NCBI RefSeq assembly: GCF_900110995.1 | Contig: NZ_FOJF01000001.1 | Location: 3,055,199 to 3,119,198 of the forward strand | DNA length: 64,000 bases | Reading direction: 5' to 3' | Origin: Chitinophaga sp. YR573 | GTDB taxonomy: Bacteria; Bacteroidota; Bacteroidia; Chitinophagales; Chitinophagaceae | Made by a program: the position numbers and the translations under genes | The notes under the pieces: model-generated | Told to the model about the DNA's origin: nothing | Databases searched by the model: none | What the model saw: only the letters and a program-made list of their open reading frames with translations | Shown: positions 52,287-62,117 of the stretch, one piece after another | Position numbering within the stretch: position 1 is the first letter of the stretch | Layout: every line of letters begins with the position of its first letter

Positions 52287-54437
52287 TTATAAACCTGAAA
52301 TAATGTTCATAGGTAAATATATAATAAATTCCGCACCTTCCCCGGGGCTAGATATCACGTTGATACGTCCATGATGTTTTTCTATTATACTGAATACAAT
52401 AGAAAGTCCTAATCCGGTACCTTCACCCACGTCTTTGGTCGTAAAGAAAGGATCGAAGATCTTCTCCTTTACTTCCTGTGTCATGCCCGGCCCTGTATCT
52501 TTTATGCTGATGACAGCCTGCCCGTTCTCTTCCCTGGTAGTAATGGTGACAAACTCTTCGCGTCCGTCCGAATGTGTTTTGATCGCATTAAAGGCATTCG
52601 TGAGGATATTCATGAACACCTGGTTGATCTTACCCGCATAACATTCTATTTTGGGCAGAGTGCCATAATTCCGGGTAATGGTCACATTCTTTGGGATATT
52701 GGTGCGTAGCAATACCAGTGTGCTTTCCAGTCCTTCGTGAATATCCACGGACTTCAGATCACTTTCATCCAGCCGGCTGAAAGTCCTTAGTCCTGTTACA
52801 ATCTCTGCGGTACGTGTTGCGCCGTCTTCTATACCTTTTATCAGAGAAGTGATCTCTTCATGAATATAATCAATATCAATTTCCTGTCTGAAAAGTTTTA
52901 TATCCTGCAGGCCCGATTTGAAATCTTCGGCATGTTCCAACCGTTCGTATTTGCCCAGCAGGGATTTAATATCCTCTATATCTAATTTTAAAGGCTTGAT
53001 ATTGGACGTTACAAAGTTGATCGGGTTATTGATCTCATGAGCAATACCTGCCGTTAATTGACCCAGAGAGGCCATTTTCTCTTTCTCCACCAATTGTGAC
53101 TGTGCATCTTTCAGGCTTACAAGCGCAACGTTCAGTTGGTCATTAGCCTGTTGCAACTGGTTAGTCCTTTCATTCACCTTGATTTCCAGGATCACGTTCT
53201 GCTCACGTACCAGTCTTTCATTTTCCTTGGATATTTCAAGTGATAGTGCCTGTGAATCTTCTTTTTCCTTCCGGTAGATGTTGATCCTGTAAGCCAGTGC
53301 GAACGACAGCAGGGTAACTTCTGCTGCGGATCCTACTTCCAGGGCATAGTAAGTAATGTCATTATAGGGCAGCACATTGAAGTTGCGCATTACAAAGATG
53401 ATAACACCTGTAAGGAAGATAGACCATGCCACGAGGAAGAACTTCGCCGGCATATAGTTGGTCTTGGCCACTTTATACCCCACAAATATCGCCAGAAAAG
53501 ATCCTGACAGCGCTACCAGCTCTACCCATATCTGCGCCACGTAATAGTTATTGGCGAACATGGGTACAAGACAGCCGAGATAAGCAATGCTTACAACGCT
53601 GAGGAGCTTATGTCCCAGCGGGAACTTTTCCCGGGCATGCAGGAATGATTGTATAAAAATAGCCGCTGTAAGTCCGTTCAGAATAGGTATCAGCACCGTA
53701 TCATGCATGGCCAGCCAGCTATTGCCAGGGTAGAGGTAGCGGAATGCATAACCGTGCTGGGAAGCCTGGGTAAGGCCCACGCAGATGATATAGGTAACGT
53801 AGATCAGGTAACTCCTGTCGCGTACGGAAAAGAAGATAAACAGGTTATACAGGGCCATTACCAGTATAATCCCGCTGTAAATCCCGAATATCAGGTTCCT
53901 GAGTGCATTTTTGTTATCGATGAGCGTTTCCGGTCCAAGGAATACGGGCAACTGTACCTGTTCACCTGCTCTGATTTTCAGGTAATAGGTTTTGGTTTCT
54001 CCGTATTTGAGAGGAAGGGGGAAAATATAGTTCTGATGATTGAAGATGCGGTATTTGAAAGGCTGAAATTCCCCCATCCTGGTTACTTTCCAGGAGCCGT
54101 TCGGTAATGGTTCGTATAAACTGATATCGTCGATAGTAGGATATTCTATTTCCAGTAAGAGGCGTTGTATGGTTGTATTGTTGGTAACAGTAAACCTGGC
54201 CCAGTGTGTATAGGGAGTTATCTGCAGGTTAGGAACATCTTCATTCAGATTGGTGAAAGTCTGATTAATTACCTGCTGAAAGGTAAGCTGGTTGGTCTTA
54301 TCTGTGTACAGGTCCAGCCATTTACCCATCTGGAGTAGTTTGGTGCTATCTGAATAAATGACGGGTACCGATGCCTGGGTATTATGAATGAACAGCGTAA
54401 CTGTAAGAAGAAACGCAAAAAATGCACGTATAGACAT
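52287..54437 (-). CDS. Sensor histidine kinase with 7TM-DISM region
   Basis: A 716-residue membrane kinase. It has a signal peptide ([16 protein letters not shown], then TQAS near residue 22) and an extracytoplasmic 7TMR-DISM-type domain (about 30-165, with [10 protein letters not shown] and [16 protein letters not shown]). About seven membrane helices lie between 180 and 390. A coiled coil follows, then HisKA with [15 protein letters not shown] (His near 465) and HATPase_c with [16 protein letters not shown] and [13 protein letters not shown]. The extracytoplasmic domain in this family binds carbohydrates or other small ligands. It is followed by two signalling genes and preceded by ThiF and GNAT genes on the same strand. 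Confidence 0.92.
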   Translation of the reverse strand: MSIRAFFAFLLTVTLFIHNTQASVPVIYSDSTKLLQMGKWLDLYTDKTNQLTFQQVINQTFTNLNEDVPNLQITPYTHWARFTVTNNTTIQRLLLEIEYPTIDDISLYEPLPNGSWKVTRMGEFQPFKYRIFNHQNYIFPLPLKYGETKTYYLKIRAGEQVQLPVFLGPETLIDNKNALRNLIFGIYSGIILVMALYNLFIFFSVRDRSYLIYVTYIICVGLTQASQHGYAFRYLYPGNSWLAMHDTVLIPILNGLTAAIFIQSFLHAREKFPLGHKLLSVVSIAYLGCLVPMFANNYYVAQIWVELVALSGSFLAIFVGYKVAKTNYMPAKFFLVAWSIFLTGVIIFVMRNFNVLPYNDITYYALEVGSAAEVTLLSFALAYRINIYRKEKEDSQALSLEISKENERLVREQNVILEIKVNERTNQLQQANDQLNVALVSLKDAQSQLVEKEKMASLGQLTAGIAHEINNPINFVTSNIKPLKLDIEDIKSLLGKYERLEHAEDFKSGLQDIKLFRQEIDIDYIHEEITSLIKGIEDGATRTAEIVTGLRTFSRLDESDLKSVDIHEGLESTLVLLRTNIPKNVTITRNYGTLPKIECYAGKINQVFMNILTNAFNAIKTHSDGREEFVTITTREENGQAVISIKDTGPGMTQEVKEKIFDPFFTTKDVGEGTGLGLSIVFSIIEKHHGRINVISSPGEGAEFIIYLPMNIISGL

Positions 54438-54486
54438 TTGTTCCTTTTGATTAAAAAAGACAGCTGTAAATTATTACTTTTTAATG

Positions 54487-55197
54487 TTATAAGCTACGTA
54501 CCTGGTGAAGGTTCGGGACTTCCAGCTGGTAATTTACATCAAAAACACCTTTCGGACCTTTTTCCTGCCGGTGTTGCATGGGAGTTTCCCGTAAAATGTC
54601 TATCAACTCTTTTTCTGATGGATCTGCGTTGGGAAGGTTGTGTATATCATCTATCACCATGGCAGTGGCAATGAAGTCGTCTTTGGGATAATAGAAAGTA
54701 CCTTCATTTCCCAGGGATTTGTCTATCACGGCACCCACGCGTTTTCCCATGCGGGTGGTGATGGGGGCGCAGAGTACATGTACCTGATCTACCGGCAGCT
54801 GCGGCATCAGTGCCACGCATACCCGGCAGAGGATCAGGCTGCCGATGCCCATACCGGCCACCTCTTTGGAGTTCCACATCCCACAGATCTCAGCACTGCC
54901 TTTACGTACGTATGAATATATGTTCGGGTCGTATTTTCCGATAGCTGTTTCAATGGGAAGCGGCAATACACCGTCTGCTATCTGTACACGGGCACCACCA
55001 TATGTTTTGGTGCCGGTTTCATCTTCAACTATTACTACTATTGTATTCCTGTGTTGTAACCAATCTATATTACCTGATGTGATCTTTGCTATGCCGAAAT
55101 GAATTTCCAGCAGTTTGCTGTGGCCTTCATAAAACCGCATACATGCTTCCGGATCATCAGGAGCAACAAAAGCCCGCACATTTATTGTTATACTCAT
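54487..55197 (-). CDS. GNAT-like acyltransferase, unassigned
   Basis: A 236-residue protein. Weak but consistent GNAT traits: a strand-rich first half (IVVIVEDETGTKTYGGARVQ, about 51-70), then SAEICGMWNSKEVAGMGIG (about 100-118), where AGMGIG fits the R/QxxGxG/A acyl-CoA loop, followed by a helix (LILCRVCVALMPQL). The layout recalls N-acyl-amino acid synthases and autoinducer-synthase relatives, but no family match is certain. The gene is 12 bases downstream of the ThiF-like gene and 49 bases upstream of the 7TM-DISM kinase, all on one strand. The C-terminal 60 residues are polar and non-conserved in appearance. Confidence 0.6.
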   Translation of the reverse strand: MSITINVRAFVAPDDPEACMRFYEGHSKLLEIHFGIAKITSGNIDWLQHRNTIVVIVEDETGTKTYGGARVQIADGVLPLPIETAIGKYDPNIYSYVRKGSAEICGMWNSKEVAGMGIGSLILCRVCVALMPQLPVDQVHVLCAPITTRMGKRVGAVIDKSLGNEGTFYYPKDDFIATAMVIDDIHNLPNADPSEKELIDILRETPMQHRQEKGPKGVFDVNYQLEVPNLHQVRSL

Positions 55198-55209
55198 TTG
55201 ATTTATTGC

Positions 55210-56343
55210 TTACCTGATCAATTGTTCGAAATCTACATAATACCGCCCGGAACTGCGGAGTTGATCGAGGATAATTCTGCGACAGGTATCTGCTACCATG
55301 GCTCCTCCCAGTACTACCGATGATGCAAGCTGAGGCCAGGTGGTAATCGTTTTACCAATTTCCGACAGAGAAAATTTCATTTTGGGTGACATATCTTTCA
55401 TACCTACCATGGGTCCCAGGATGGGTATCTTTTCTTCTGAGGTAAGGTGTTGGAGGGTAGCCAGGTCCATATCAGGGATTAATCCATGCAATAAGGGTAG
55501 TTCCGGTTCCAGGTCAAAACGTTCTATATCCAGCATACCCCGGTCGTTCATCTCCATCACTACTGGTATCTTCAGTTCTTTCGCCATCATGCGGCTGATA
55601 ATCTTGATATCTATTCCATCACACTCTTCTACCAATATATCCAGCTGGCCGTTGCCAGTCATAAAATCCATCAGGTTCCCCTCAGTAGCACCCTCAGTAT
55701 AACATTTTACTTTTATAAAAGGGTCCAGCTCTACTATCTCTCTGGCGGCTATTATTACTTTCGACTGGCTCAGGTTATAGATCCCCGTTCTGATACGATT
55801 CATATTCGACAGCTCCAGTTCATCAAAGTCGGCCAGCCTCAGCTCTCCGCAAACTCTCTCCATTGCCAAAGTTAAAGCAATCGATTGCCCAACAGATAAG
55901 CCGATGATGCCAATTTTCTTCGTTCCCAATATGGCAGCTTCTTCATCTGTGATCTTGTGTTTGTTTCTGCTGGTACGCAGTTCAACAAACTCTTTCTCGT
56001 CAAGTATATGTACAACACGACCTGACCATGGGAAGTAAACCCATACACCTACTGCAGATAATGAAGCGTTCCCAAGGAACTCATTTATCTGTTGCTCAGA
56101 TTCTTCGGGCGTAAGGCGTTTTGTCGGATTACGGATTTTCATCAACTCACTCAGTTGAGAAGAGATCTGATCATATACCTGTATATGTGGTTTAGAGGCA
56201 AGCAGGGCTAATAATGCATCGTATTCCTGTTGATTCTTTAATCGGTAAAATACGGGTGTATAATTATCCGGCTCTTTTTGCTGTTGTTTTATATATTCCT
56301 CTAATTCTGTCATTTTGCCTGGCATAAAAAATTTATTGAACAA
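55210..56343 (-). CDS. ThiF/E1-like adenylyltransferase (Rv1355c-like)
   Basis: A 377-residue protein. After an N-terminal region of about 140 residues come the E1-superfamily motifs: nucleotide loop IGIIGLSVGQSIAL near 144-157, acidic LADFDELELSNMNRI near 170-184 (with the Arg finger in SNMNR), Lys195 in LSQSKV and D in LVEECDGIDIK near 237-247. No CxxC zinc pair is seen. The N-terminal WVYFPWSGRVVHILDEKEF and RTSRNKHKITDEEA segments resemble the Rv1355c family, where a ThiF domain is fused to a nitroreductase-like domain, but here the second domain is absent. It would adenylate a carboxyl group, perhaps of a protein or small molecule; the substrate is unknown. The start is ATG at 56343. Confidence 0.78.
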   Translation of the reverse strand: MFNKFFMPGKMTELEEYIKQQQKEPDNYTPVFYRLKNQQEYDALLALLASKPHIQVYDQISSQLSELMKIRNPTKRLTPEESEQQINEFLGNASLSAVGVWVYFPWSGRVVHILDEKEFVELRTSRNKHKITDEEAAILGTKKIGIIGLSVGQSIALTLAMERVCGELRLADFDELELSNMNRIRTGIYNLSQSKVIIAAREIVELDPFIKVKCYTEGATEGNLMDFMTGNGQLDILVEECDGIDIKIISRMMAKELKIPVVMEMNDRGMLDIERFDLEPELPLLHGLIPDMDLATLQHLTSEEKIPILGPMVGMKDMSPKMKFSLSEIGKTITTWPQLASSVVLGGAMVADTCRRIILDQLRSSGRYYVDFEQLIR

Positions 56344-56731
56344 TGTACGGGCCTACTGGAATGGTTAGTATGGTATGAAAGAAATACGCGATATAAAGCT
56401 GTTGTACAGCAGATATAAAATGTAAAATGTTGTGTTCCGGTATAGTGTTGGCCTGGTAAATAGGCGAGTTAGCTGTTCTCTACATATACCATATAACTAA
56501 TATGTAGCCTGGGATAAATTATTTTAATTGGTCAAATAAAAAGTTTCACATGAAAGCGTAAGGTAAAATAACAATTAATTTGAAAATATTGTGCAATGAG
56601 GCAGTTATTTTATGGATAATCCTTATTTTCTTTCATATACATTATCATAAATTAAAATTTAATAATATTGGTGTAGAATTTGCTGCTTTCAGCATACATC
56701 AGTTCTTCACTTTTATTTAATGTCTTTGTAT

Positions 56732-57463
56732 ATGCACAAGAGAGAATTTATAAAGCTGGGTGGCCTTGCAGGCGTAGCCGCTTTAATCAATCCAACAGGT
56801 ATAATCGCAGCTCCTTCAAAGTTACGCGTTTCTGTTAACAGCCCTAAAGCTCCTTTTGAAGTACCCAAGTTAACTTACGCGTACGATGCACTTGAACCTC
56901 ATATCGATAAAACAACGATGGAGATTCATCATGATAAACATCATGCAGCATATGTAAAAAACCTGAATGATAACATCAAGGGATCTGCTTACGAAAGCCT
57001 TACCCTCGACGAGATACTGGCGAAAGTAAAACCGGAAGACAAAGCAATCCGTAACAATGCAGGTGGACACTACAATCACTCCCTGTTCTGGACTTTGCTT
57101 TCTCCGCAAAAAACAACACCTTCAGATAAATTGAAAGCTGCTATCACAAGCAACTTCACTTCATGGGAGAAATTCCAGGATACCTTCAATACTGCTGCTA
57201 AAACAGTATTTGGTTCAGGTTGGGCATGGCTGATAGTAACACCTGCTAAAAAACTGGCAGTCATCTCTACCCCTAATCAGGATAACCCGTTAATGGAAGG
57301 TATCGTGAAAGATCTTGGTACACCTATTCTGGCACTGGATGTATGGGAACATGCATACTACCTGAAATACCATAATGTTCGCCTGGACTATATTACTGCT
57401 TTCTGGAATGTAATTAACTGGAACGAAGTAGAAGCAAGATATAATGAAGCATTAAAGGGTTAA
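56732..57463 (+). CDS. sod: Superoxide dismutase (Fe/Mn), probably exported
   Basis: A 243-residue Fe/Mn superoxide dismutase. The N-terminal segment MHKREFIKLGGLAGVAALIN is a hydrophobic leader with a KRxFIK motif close to the twin-arginine pattern (one Arg only), and the mature enzyme starts at about residue 47 with FEVPKLTYAYDALEPHID. Metal ligands lie in MEIHHDKHHAAYVKNLND, NAGGHYNHSLFW, LALDVWEHAYYLKYHN. An in-frame ATG at 56720 adds four residues (MSLY); both starts are possible. The gap 56344-56731 is A/T-rich and shows only a small hairpin (CTACATAT/ATATGTAG, 56480-56507) and no gene. Confidence 0.93.
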   Translation: MHKREFIKLGGLAGVAALINPTGIIAAPSKLRVSVNSPKAPFEVPKLTYAYDALEPHIDKTTMEIHHDKHHAAYVKNLNDNIKGSAYESLTLDEILAKVKPEDKAIRNNAGGHYNHSLFWTLLSPQKTTPSDKLKAAITSNFTSWEKFQDTFNTAAKTVFGSGWAWLIVTPAKKLAVISTPNQDNPLMEGIVKDLGTPILALDVWEHAYYLKYHNVRLDYITAFWNVINWNEVEARYNEALKG

Positions 57464-57477
57464 TACCTGCTGTATAT

Positions 57478-57522
57478 AAAAGCAAAACGCGAAACATTTC
57501 AGGTGTTTCGCGTTTTGCTTTT
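57478..57522. terminator. Bidirectional terminator between sod and the GT39-type gene
   Basis: A 19-bp perfect stem (57478-57496 with 57504-57522) and a 7-base loop, with A and T runs on both sides. It lies between convergent genes and just reaches the stop codon of the minus-strand one. Confidence 0.88.
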
Positions 57523-59156
57523 TATTTCCTTTTGAAGAATACAAATCCGTTTTTCTCTCCGATCACGACAAGATTGGGATTAGCTCTCCAGGCATCACTG
57601 TCTGTAATACGACAGATGAAATAAGTTGGTTTATCTACCGCCCCGCTCAGCAACCAATCTTTCTTATAATAATCCTTATTGGCAGGAGGTAGTTTTTTGG
57701 TATAAAAGAGATGTGCATAACTATGATAACTCAGTACCTGTACGTAATCATCTTTCCCTTCGTGCGACTGGAAAAATTCAATGGCAGCGCCCTGTGAAAA
57801 CTTTTCAATCTTGGGAGTGAAATGTACAATAGTAAGCTGCATCACGAATATGGTACTAAGGAATAAACACAGGAAACCTGTCTGCATTTTTTTCTGGAAC
57901 AGCAATACAGCACTTACAATAATCAGCACCATATATCCCGCACCATAAGCCGCTTCCCAGGCCGACCAGGGTACCTGCGCCTGTAAGTTACCCTGCGCAA
58001 AACGGTCGCCTATATAAGGGATCAGCACTTCTTTGTACAGACCTACAACAGGTAATAATGTGATGGCAAGTCCCAGTAAAAGACCAATCAGCAGCATTAA
58101 CACAATATTCCATGCATGCAGTTGCACCTTCTTTTCTGTAATACGGTACAGTTGCCATGCCGCCAGGAAACTAAGCGGGAAATAACAGAGGGAAGAATAG
58201 TGTACGATCTTGGTTTCTACAATAGAGAACAGGATCAGCACTACCCAGAATAACACCCACATCCATATTTTGAAATCCTTTATTTCCTGCGATTGTGAAC
58301 CGCTGTAAATAGACTTGCCCTTACGTCCGCGGATATAGGAGAACAGGAATATACTGGCCGGGAAACAACCCAGTAGTAATACTATCCAGTGATAAAAGAA
58401 GGAGCCTCCATGTCCTGCATCCGGAGTGGTGAGCAGTCTTACCTGGTAAATGATGAACTGGTTCACGAACCACCAGCCATGAGAAAGAATCTCGTAACCA
58501 AACCAGAGTGCAGTAGTCACTGCGGCACAAAGCACGATAATGCCCAGTTGCAGCAGCCCTATACCGATCTTTCCTTTTTTACAGATCCAGTATATCAGCA
58601 GGGTGAGTAAGCTCACCAGTATAGCTACGGGGCCTTTGGTTAATACCGCCAGTCCCAGGCATATACCGCTCAATATAGCCATACGCGAAGGTTTGGTAGT
58701 ATACGCGATACGGAAAGCAAAATAAATAGCGAGGAAGATGAAGAAGTTGAAAGTAGGGTCTATGATACCCGATTTGAAGAAGAAATGAGGCAACCATGAT
58801 CCGGCATAAGCCAGCACCCACCATAATCCCAGTTTTGCATCAGCCAGTTTCTTACCAATACCGTAAAGGCAGAGTAGAGTAGCGATACCGATAATTGCAT
58901 TAGGAAAACGTGCAGCGAATTCATTGATACCAAACAGGTGCATACTACCTGCTTGTAACCATATGAACAGGGGAGGCTTTTCCCAGAAAGGCATAAAGTC
59001 TATCTGCACCTGTGAGTAATTATGGCTCACGATCATCTCTCTGGCAGCTTCTGCAAAATTAATCTCGTCCCAGTCAAACAAGTGTACGGCCCCCAGAAAG
59101 GGTATAAAAAGGATGGCGGCCGCAATGGCAATCAACAGATATCTCATTCCATTCAT
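57522..59156 (-). CDS. Glycosyltransferase family 39 / ArnT-like membrane protein
   Basis: A 544-residue polytopic protein with about 11 hydrophobic segments and a C-terminal soluble part. The first loop has GAVHLFDWDEINFAEAARE, with the DE pair used for catalysis in GT-C enzymes such as ArnT and protein O-mannosyltransferases. FMPFWEKPPLFIWLQAGSMH is also typical. Such enzymes move a sugar from a polyprenyl phosphate to lipid A, glycans or proteins on the periplasmic side. The exact acceptor is unknown. It lies on the same strand, downstream of the PAP2 phosphatase gene (72 bases apart), consistent with lipid-carrier metabolism. Confidence 0.87.
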   Translation of the reverse strand: MNGMRYLLIAIAAAILFIPFLGAVHLFDWDEINFAEAAREMIVSHNYSQVQIDFMPFWEKPPLFIWLQAGSMHLFGINEFAARFPNAIIGIATLLCLYGIGKKLADAKLGLWWVLAYAGSWLPHFFFKSGIIDPTFNFFIFLAIYFAFRIAYTTKPSRMAILSGICLGLAVLTKGPVAILVSLLTLLIYWICKKGKIGIGLLQLGIIVLCAAVTTALWFGYEILSHGWWFVNQFIIYQVRLLTTPDAGHGGSFFYHWIVLLLGCFPASIFLFSYIRGRKGKSIYSGSQSQEIKDFKIWMWVLFWVVLILFSIVETKIVHYSSLCYFPLSFLAAWQLYRITEKKVQLHAWNIVLMLLIGLLLGLAITLLPVVGLYKEVLIPYIGDRFAQGNLQAQVPWSAWEAAYGAGYMVLIIVSAVLLFQKKMQTGFLCLFLSTIFVMQLTIVHFTPKIEKFSQGAAIEFFQSHEGKDDYVQVLSYHSYAHLFYTKKLPPANKDYYKKDWLLSGAVDKPTYFICRITDSDAWRANPNLVVIGEKNGFVFFKRK

Positions 59157-59228
59157 TAGCGTGAATTATTGTTGATCAGTTAATCAAGTTGACCTGCCTA
59201 ATTAACATAATCAACAAAAATAGCTAAA

Positions 59229-59891
59229 TCAACTTAGACCTACGAGAGGTTCCTGAACAATTTCAGGAGACGACTTGATTTTTCTTTGTTCGAACAGCAT
59301 GTAAATGAACACGCTGCTTAATGTACCTATGATACTGCCTACATACACATCGATAAAGAAATGTTGTGCCAGGTAAATTCTTGACCAGGCAGCAATCAGT
59401 CCCATTGTAATAAATAACGCGCCGGTCAGTTTATTCTTACTGATCAGTGCCAGGAAACAGAACATGGCAAAAGCCGTGGTGGTATGGCCTGAAGGAAAGC
59501 TACAGCTACTGTGTACAGTTACCCATTTCACGGTATGTATCAGGCTGGCATCGCCGAAATAGCTAATGGGCCTTGGTGCATTAAAGATATGTTTAGCCGT
59601 TTGTACTATTATAGTCACCAGCAACAGGATCGCTGCTGCATTAAAGAACAACCTGAATTTGCGTAATAACAGAATGATCGCCAGCATTATTGCAAAGGTG
59701 ATCCCATCCCCGATGTAGGTTACGCCAGTCATTAAAACATCGGCCCATGGCGCGTGTGCATGATTGATAGCAAGAAATAATTCTTCATGTGTGAAGAAAA
59801 AGATCTGCAGTACTCCACCAGTTACTACCCATAACAGGAACGGAATGAAGAACCATGGGTTCTTTCCGAATAGTGTAATCAGCGTTTTCAA
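59229..59891 (-). CDS. PAP2-family phosphatase
   Basis: A 220-residue membrane phosphatase with six hydrophobic segments. The three PAP2 motifs are present: KHIFNAPRP near residues 105-113, CSFPSGHTTTAFA near 134-146, and WSRIYLAQHFFIDVYVG near 174-190. Family members remove phosphate from lipid phosphates such as undecaprenyl diphosphate or phosphatidic acid, or from lipid A. It is located between an LptF/G permease gene and the GT39-type gene on the same strand. Confidence 0.92.
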   Translation of the reverse strand: MKTLITLFGKNPWFFIPFLLWVVTGGVLQIFFFTHEELFLAINHAHAPWADVLMTGVTYIGDGITFAIMLAIILLLRKFRLFFNAAAILLLVTIIVQTAKHIFNAPRPISYFGDASLIHTVKWVTVHSSCSFPSGHTTTAFAMFCFLALISKNKLTGALFITMGLIAAWSRIYLAQHFFIDVYVGSIIGTLSSVFIYMLFEQRKIKSSPEIVQEPLVGLS

Positions 59892-59936
59892 TATTCGCGT
59901 TTTAAAAGTTGTAGGTTGTTATGGTCTGCCGGCGGA

Positions 59937-61379
59937 CTAAATGCCGGCAGTTTTCTTTAATCTCAATTTCTCAGTGAATTGTTTAATAATTCTGAAAATC
60001 TTGATATAATAATCTTTGTTAAACAGCTGGGAATCGTTGAGCGCTTTCACAATCAGGAAAACCGCAATAGGTATCAGCACTATGTTGGAAAGCCACATGC
60101 CACTCCAGGTAGCCATCACATCCTTACGCGCCATCTTTTCCCCCACCATGAAAAATATATTAAAGATAACAAAGAATATAACGGCAAAAATGAGCGGAGT
60201 ACCTAAACCCCCTTTTCTGATAATTGATCCCAGAGGGGCACCAATCAGGAACATGACAATACAGGAAAAGGCCAGTGTAAATTTCCGCTGCCATTCCACC
60301 TTATGAAGGAGCAGGGTATTATGCTTATCTGCAAATTCTCTGGAAGGGCCTTCAAGATTACTGATAGCATCACGGATATTCTGTTCTGTTCTCTCGGCAA
60401 CATAACGCTGGGACTTCTCCGGTATTATGTCCTTGAAATGTTTTACTGTTAAGGGAGGTGCAGTAGCTAACCAGCCGGTGTCCTTCCATTTATAAAAAGG
60501 ATACCGGGTTGTAATGTATGCGTTGACGGTACGGGTGAACATTTTCTCCTGCAGGGCCAGGGAGTCGATGGCTTTGTCCAGCTGCCTTACGTTCAGCATC
60601 TGCTGGTTGGAGGCAAAGAGACCCATATCCAGGCGGCTGAAAGCAAAAGAGCTGAGGTCGAATGCTTTTTTGTATTGCCGGAAGCCCAGGCGGATCATAT
60701 CTCCGGGGATAGTGGCCGCACGGGTACCACGTTCTTCGTAGCGCCATCCTTTTTCCAGCACAAAGTATAGGAAGCGTTTGTCTTCAGACAGCAGCATGGT
60801 CCCTTTCTCAGCCAGGATCAGTTTATCCTGTCCGCCAGCGCTATGATCATAGATCATTACCTGGTGAATGGTTTTATTATCCTTTTCCTTGCTGGCCACT
60901 TTAATGGTATAGTCCGGTATATCGGTATAAAACACACCTGCCTTGATATTAAAGGCCGGTTTGGAGTTGGTGATATCGTATAAGAGTGATTTTGCCCGCA
61001 GGTTGGCCACCGGCATGGCATAGTTGTTAAAAAGGAAAGCGAGTACGGCAATGGTGGCACATACCAGCAGCAGGGGGCGCATAAAGCGCAGTAATGAAAT
61101 GCCGGATGATTTCAGGGCCACCAGTTCAAAGCTCTCTCCCAGGTTCCCGAAGGTCATGATAGAGGATAAGAGCACAGCCAGGGGCAATGCCAGGGATACC
61201 AGGTTTGCGCTGGTATAGGTAATAAGTTCTATGATTACAGGAGTATCCAGCCCTTTTCCTACGAGGTCATCGATGTATTTCCATAGGAATTGCATGACCA
61301 GTACGAATAAAGTAACAAAGAAAGTGGCCACAAACGGACCTATAAATGTTTTAACGAGTAGCTTATCCAGTTTTTTCAC
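59937..61379 (-). CDS. LptF/LptG-family permease
   Basis: A 480-residue protein. The start MKKLDKLLVKTFIGPFVATF is typical, followed by a membrane helix, then LALPLAVLLSSIMTFGNLGE and FELVALKSSGISLLR, the core YjgP/YjgQ motif. A large periplasmic domain (about 125-380) and three C-terminal helices follow. The family forms the inner-membrane part of the machine that extracts lipopolysaccharide and passes it outward. Whether this is LptF or LptG is not settled. With the lipid A genes at 23-28 kb this indicates an LPS-type envelope. Confidence 0.92.
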   Translation of the reverse strand: MKKLDKLLVKTFIGPFVATFFVTLFVLVMQFLWKYIDDLVGKGLDTPVIIELITYTSANLVSLALPLAVLLSSIMTFGNLGESFELVALKSSGISLLRFMRPLLLVCATIAVLAFLFNNYAMPVANLRAKSLLYDITNSKPAFNIKAGVFYTDIPDYTIKVASKEKDNKTIHQVMIYDHSAGGQDKLILAEKGTMLLSEDKRFLYFVLEKGWRYEERGTRAATIPGDMIRLGFRQYKKAFDLSSFAFSRLDMGLFASNQQMLNVRQLDKAIDSLALQEKMFTRTVNAYITTRYPFYKWKDTGWLATAPPLTVKHFKDIIPEKSQRYVAERTEQNIRDAISNLEGPSREFADKHNTLLLHKVEWQRKFTLAFSCIVMFLIGAPLGSIIRKGGLGTPLIFAVIFFVIFNIFFMVGEKMARKDVMATWSGMWLSNIVLIPIAVFLIVKALNDSQLFNKDYYIKIFRIIKQFTEKLRLKKTAGI

Positions 61380-61499
61380 AGCCGGCAGTTAATTAGAGAC
61401 TTCCGGATCACAGTCCGAACTTTCCACAAATCTTACAAATTTAATATGAATTACGGACAGACCGTGATTTAAAATACCGTTAAATTATAAATTTACTAC

Positions 61500-62108
61500 A
61501 TGAAGATACCCGCATTAACACAGGAAGAGCAGGAATTGATTGATAATGCAGGATGGATCTACCTGAAGAACAGTGCTTTACAAAAGGTGATGGACTTGTT
61601 TGGTGTGTTGCAGGAAGAGTTGCAGGCACATCCTTTGACAGGTGAGTTCCCGTTTCCGGAAGGTTGTCTGGCAAAAGGGGGGAAGATTTCCCGGGGAGAG
61701 CGGTATAAGGAGTTGCCGTATGCGATCCTGGATTATCCCAGGCATTTTAGCAGAGAGAACATATTTGCGTTCCGGACCATGTTCTGGTGGGGGCATTATT
61801 TTAGCGCCACCCTGCATCTGGCGGGTGAGGCCAAAGACAGGCATAGCGGGGTTCTGGCAAAAGCATGGTCATTACTGGCCACTCATCAGTTCCAGATCTA
61901 TGTTAGGGAAGACCCCTGGGAGCATGATTTTGGGAAGGGGAATTACAAATTAATATCAGCTATGCAGGCACAGGAATTTGAGCATCTTATATACCAGCTA
62001 TCTTTTATTAAACTCGCTAAACCTTATAAATTAGCTCTTTGGGAAAAAATAATACCTGAAGTAGTAATGGACTACGCACTACTGCTACAGATATTAGTTA
62101 ATAAGTAA
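61500..62108 (+). CDS. Hypothetical protein, 202 residues
   Basis: I do not recognise the family. It is a soluble, aromatic-rich alpha-helical protein (MKIPALTQEEQELIDNAGW at the start; FRTMFWWGHYFSATLHLAG in the middle; LWEKIIPEVVMDYALLLQIL at the end). No Cys/His metal cluster and no signal peptide. The codon use and GC content look like the neighbours. It is flanked by LptF/G (divergent) and a START-like gene (convergent), with no regulatory clue. It is probably a real lineage-specific gene because the frame is open for 609 bases with a protein-like composition. Confidence 0.7.
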   Translation: MKIPALTQEEQELIDNAGWIYLKNSALQKVMDLFGVLQEELQAHPLTGEFPFPEGCLAKGGKISRGERYKELPYAILDYPRHFSRENIFAFRTMFWWGHYFSATLHLAGEAKDRHSGVLAKAWSLLATHQFQIYVREDPWEHDFGKGNYKLISAMQAQEFEHLIYQLSFIKLAKPYKLALWEKIIPEVVMDYALLLQILVNK

Positions 62109-62117
62109 CATAATCAA

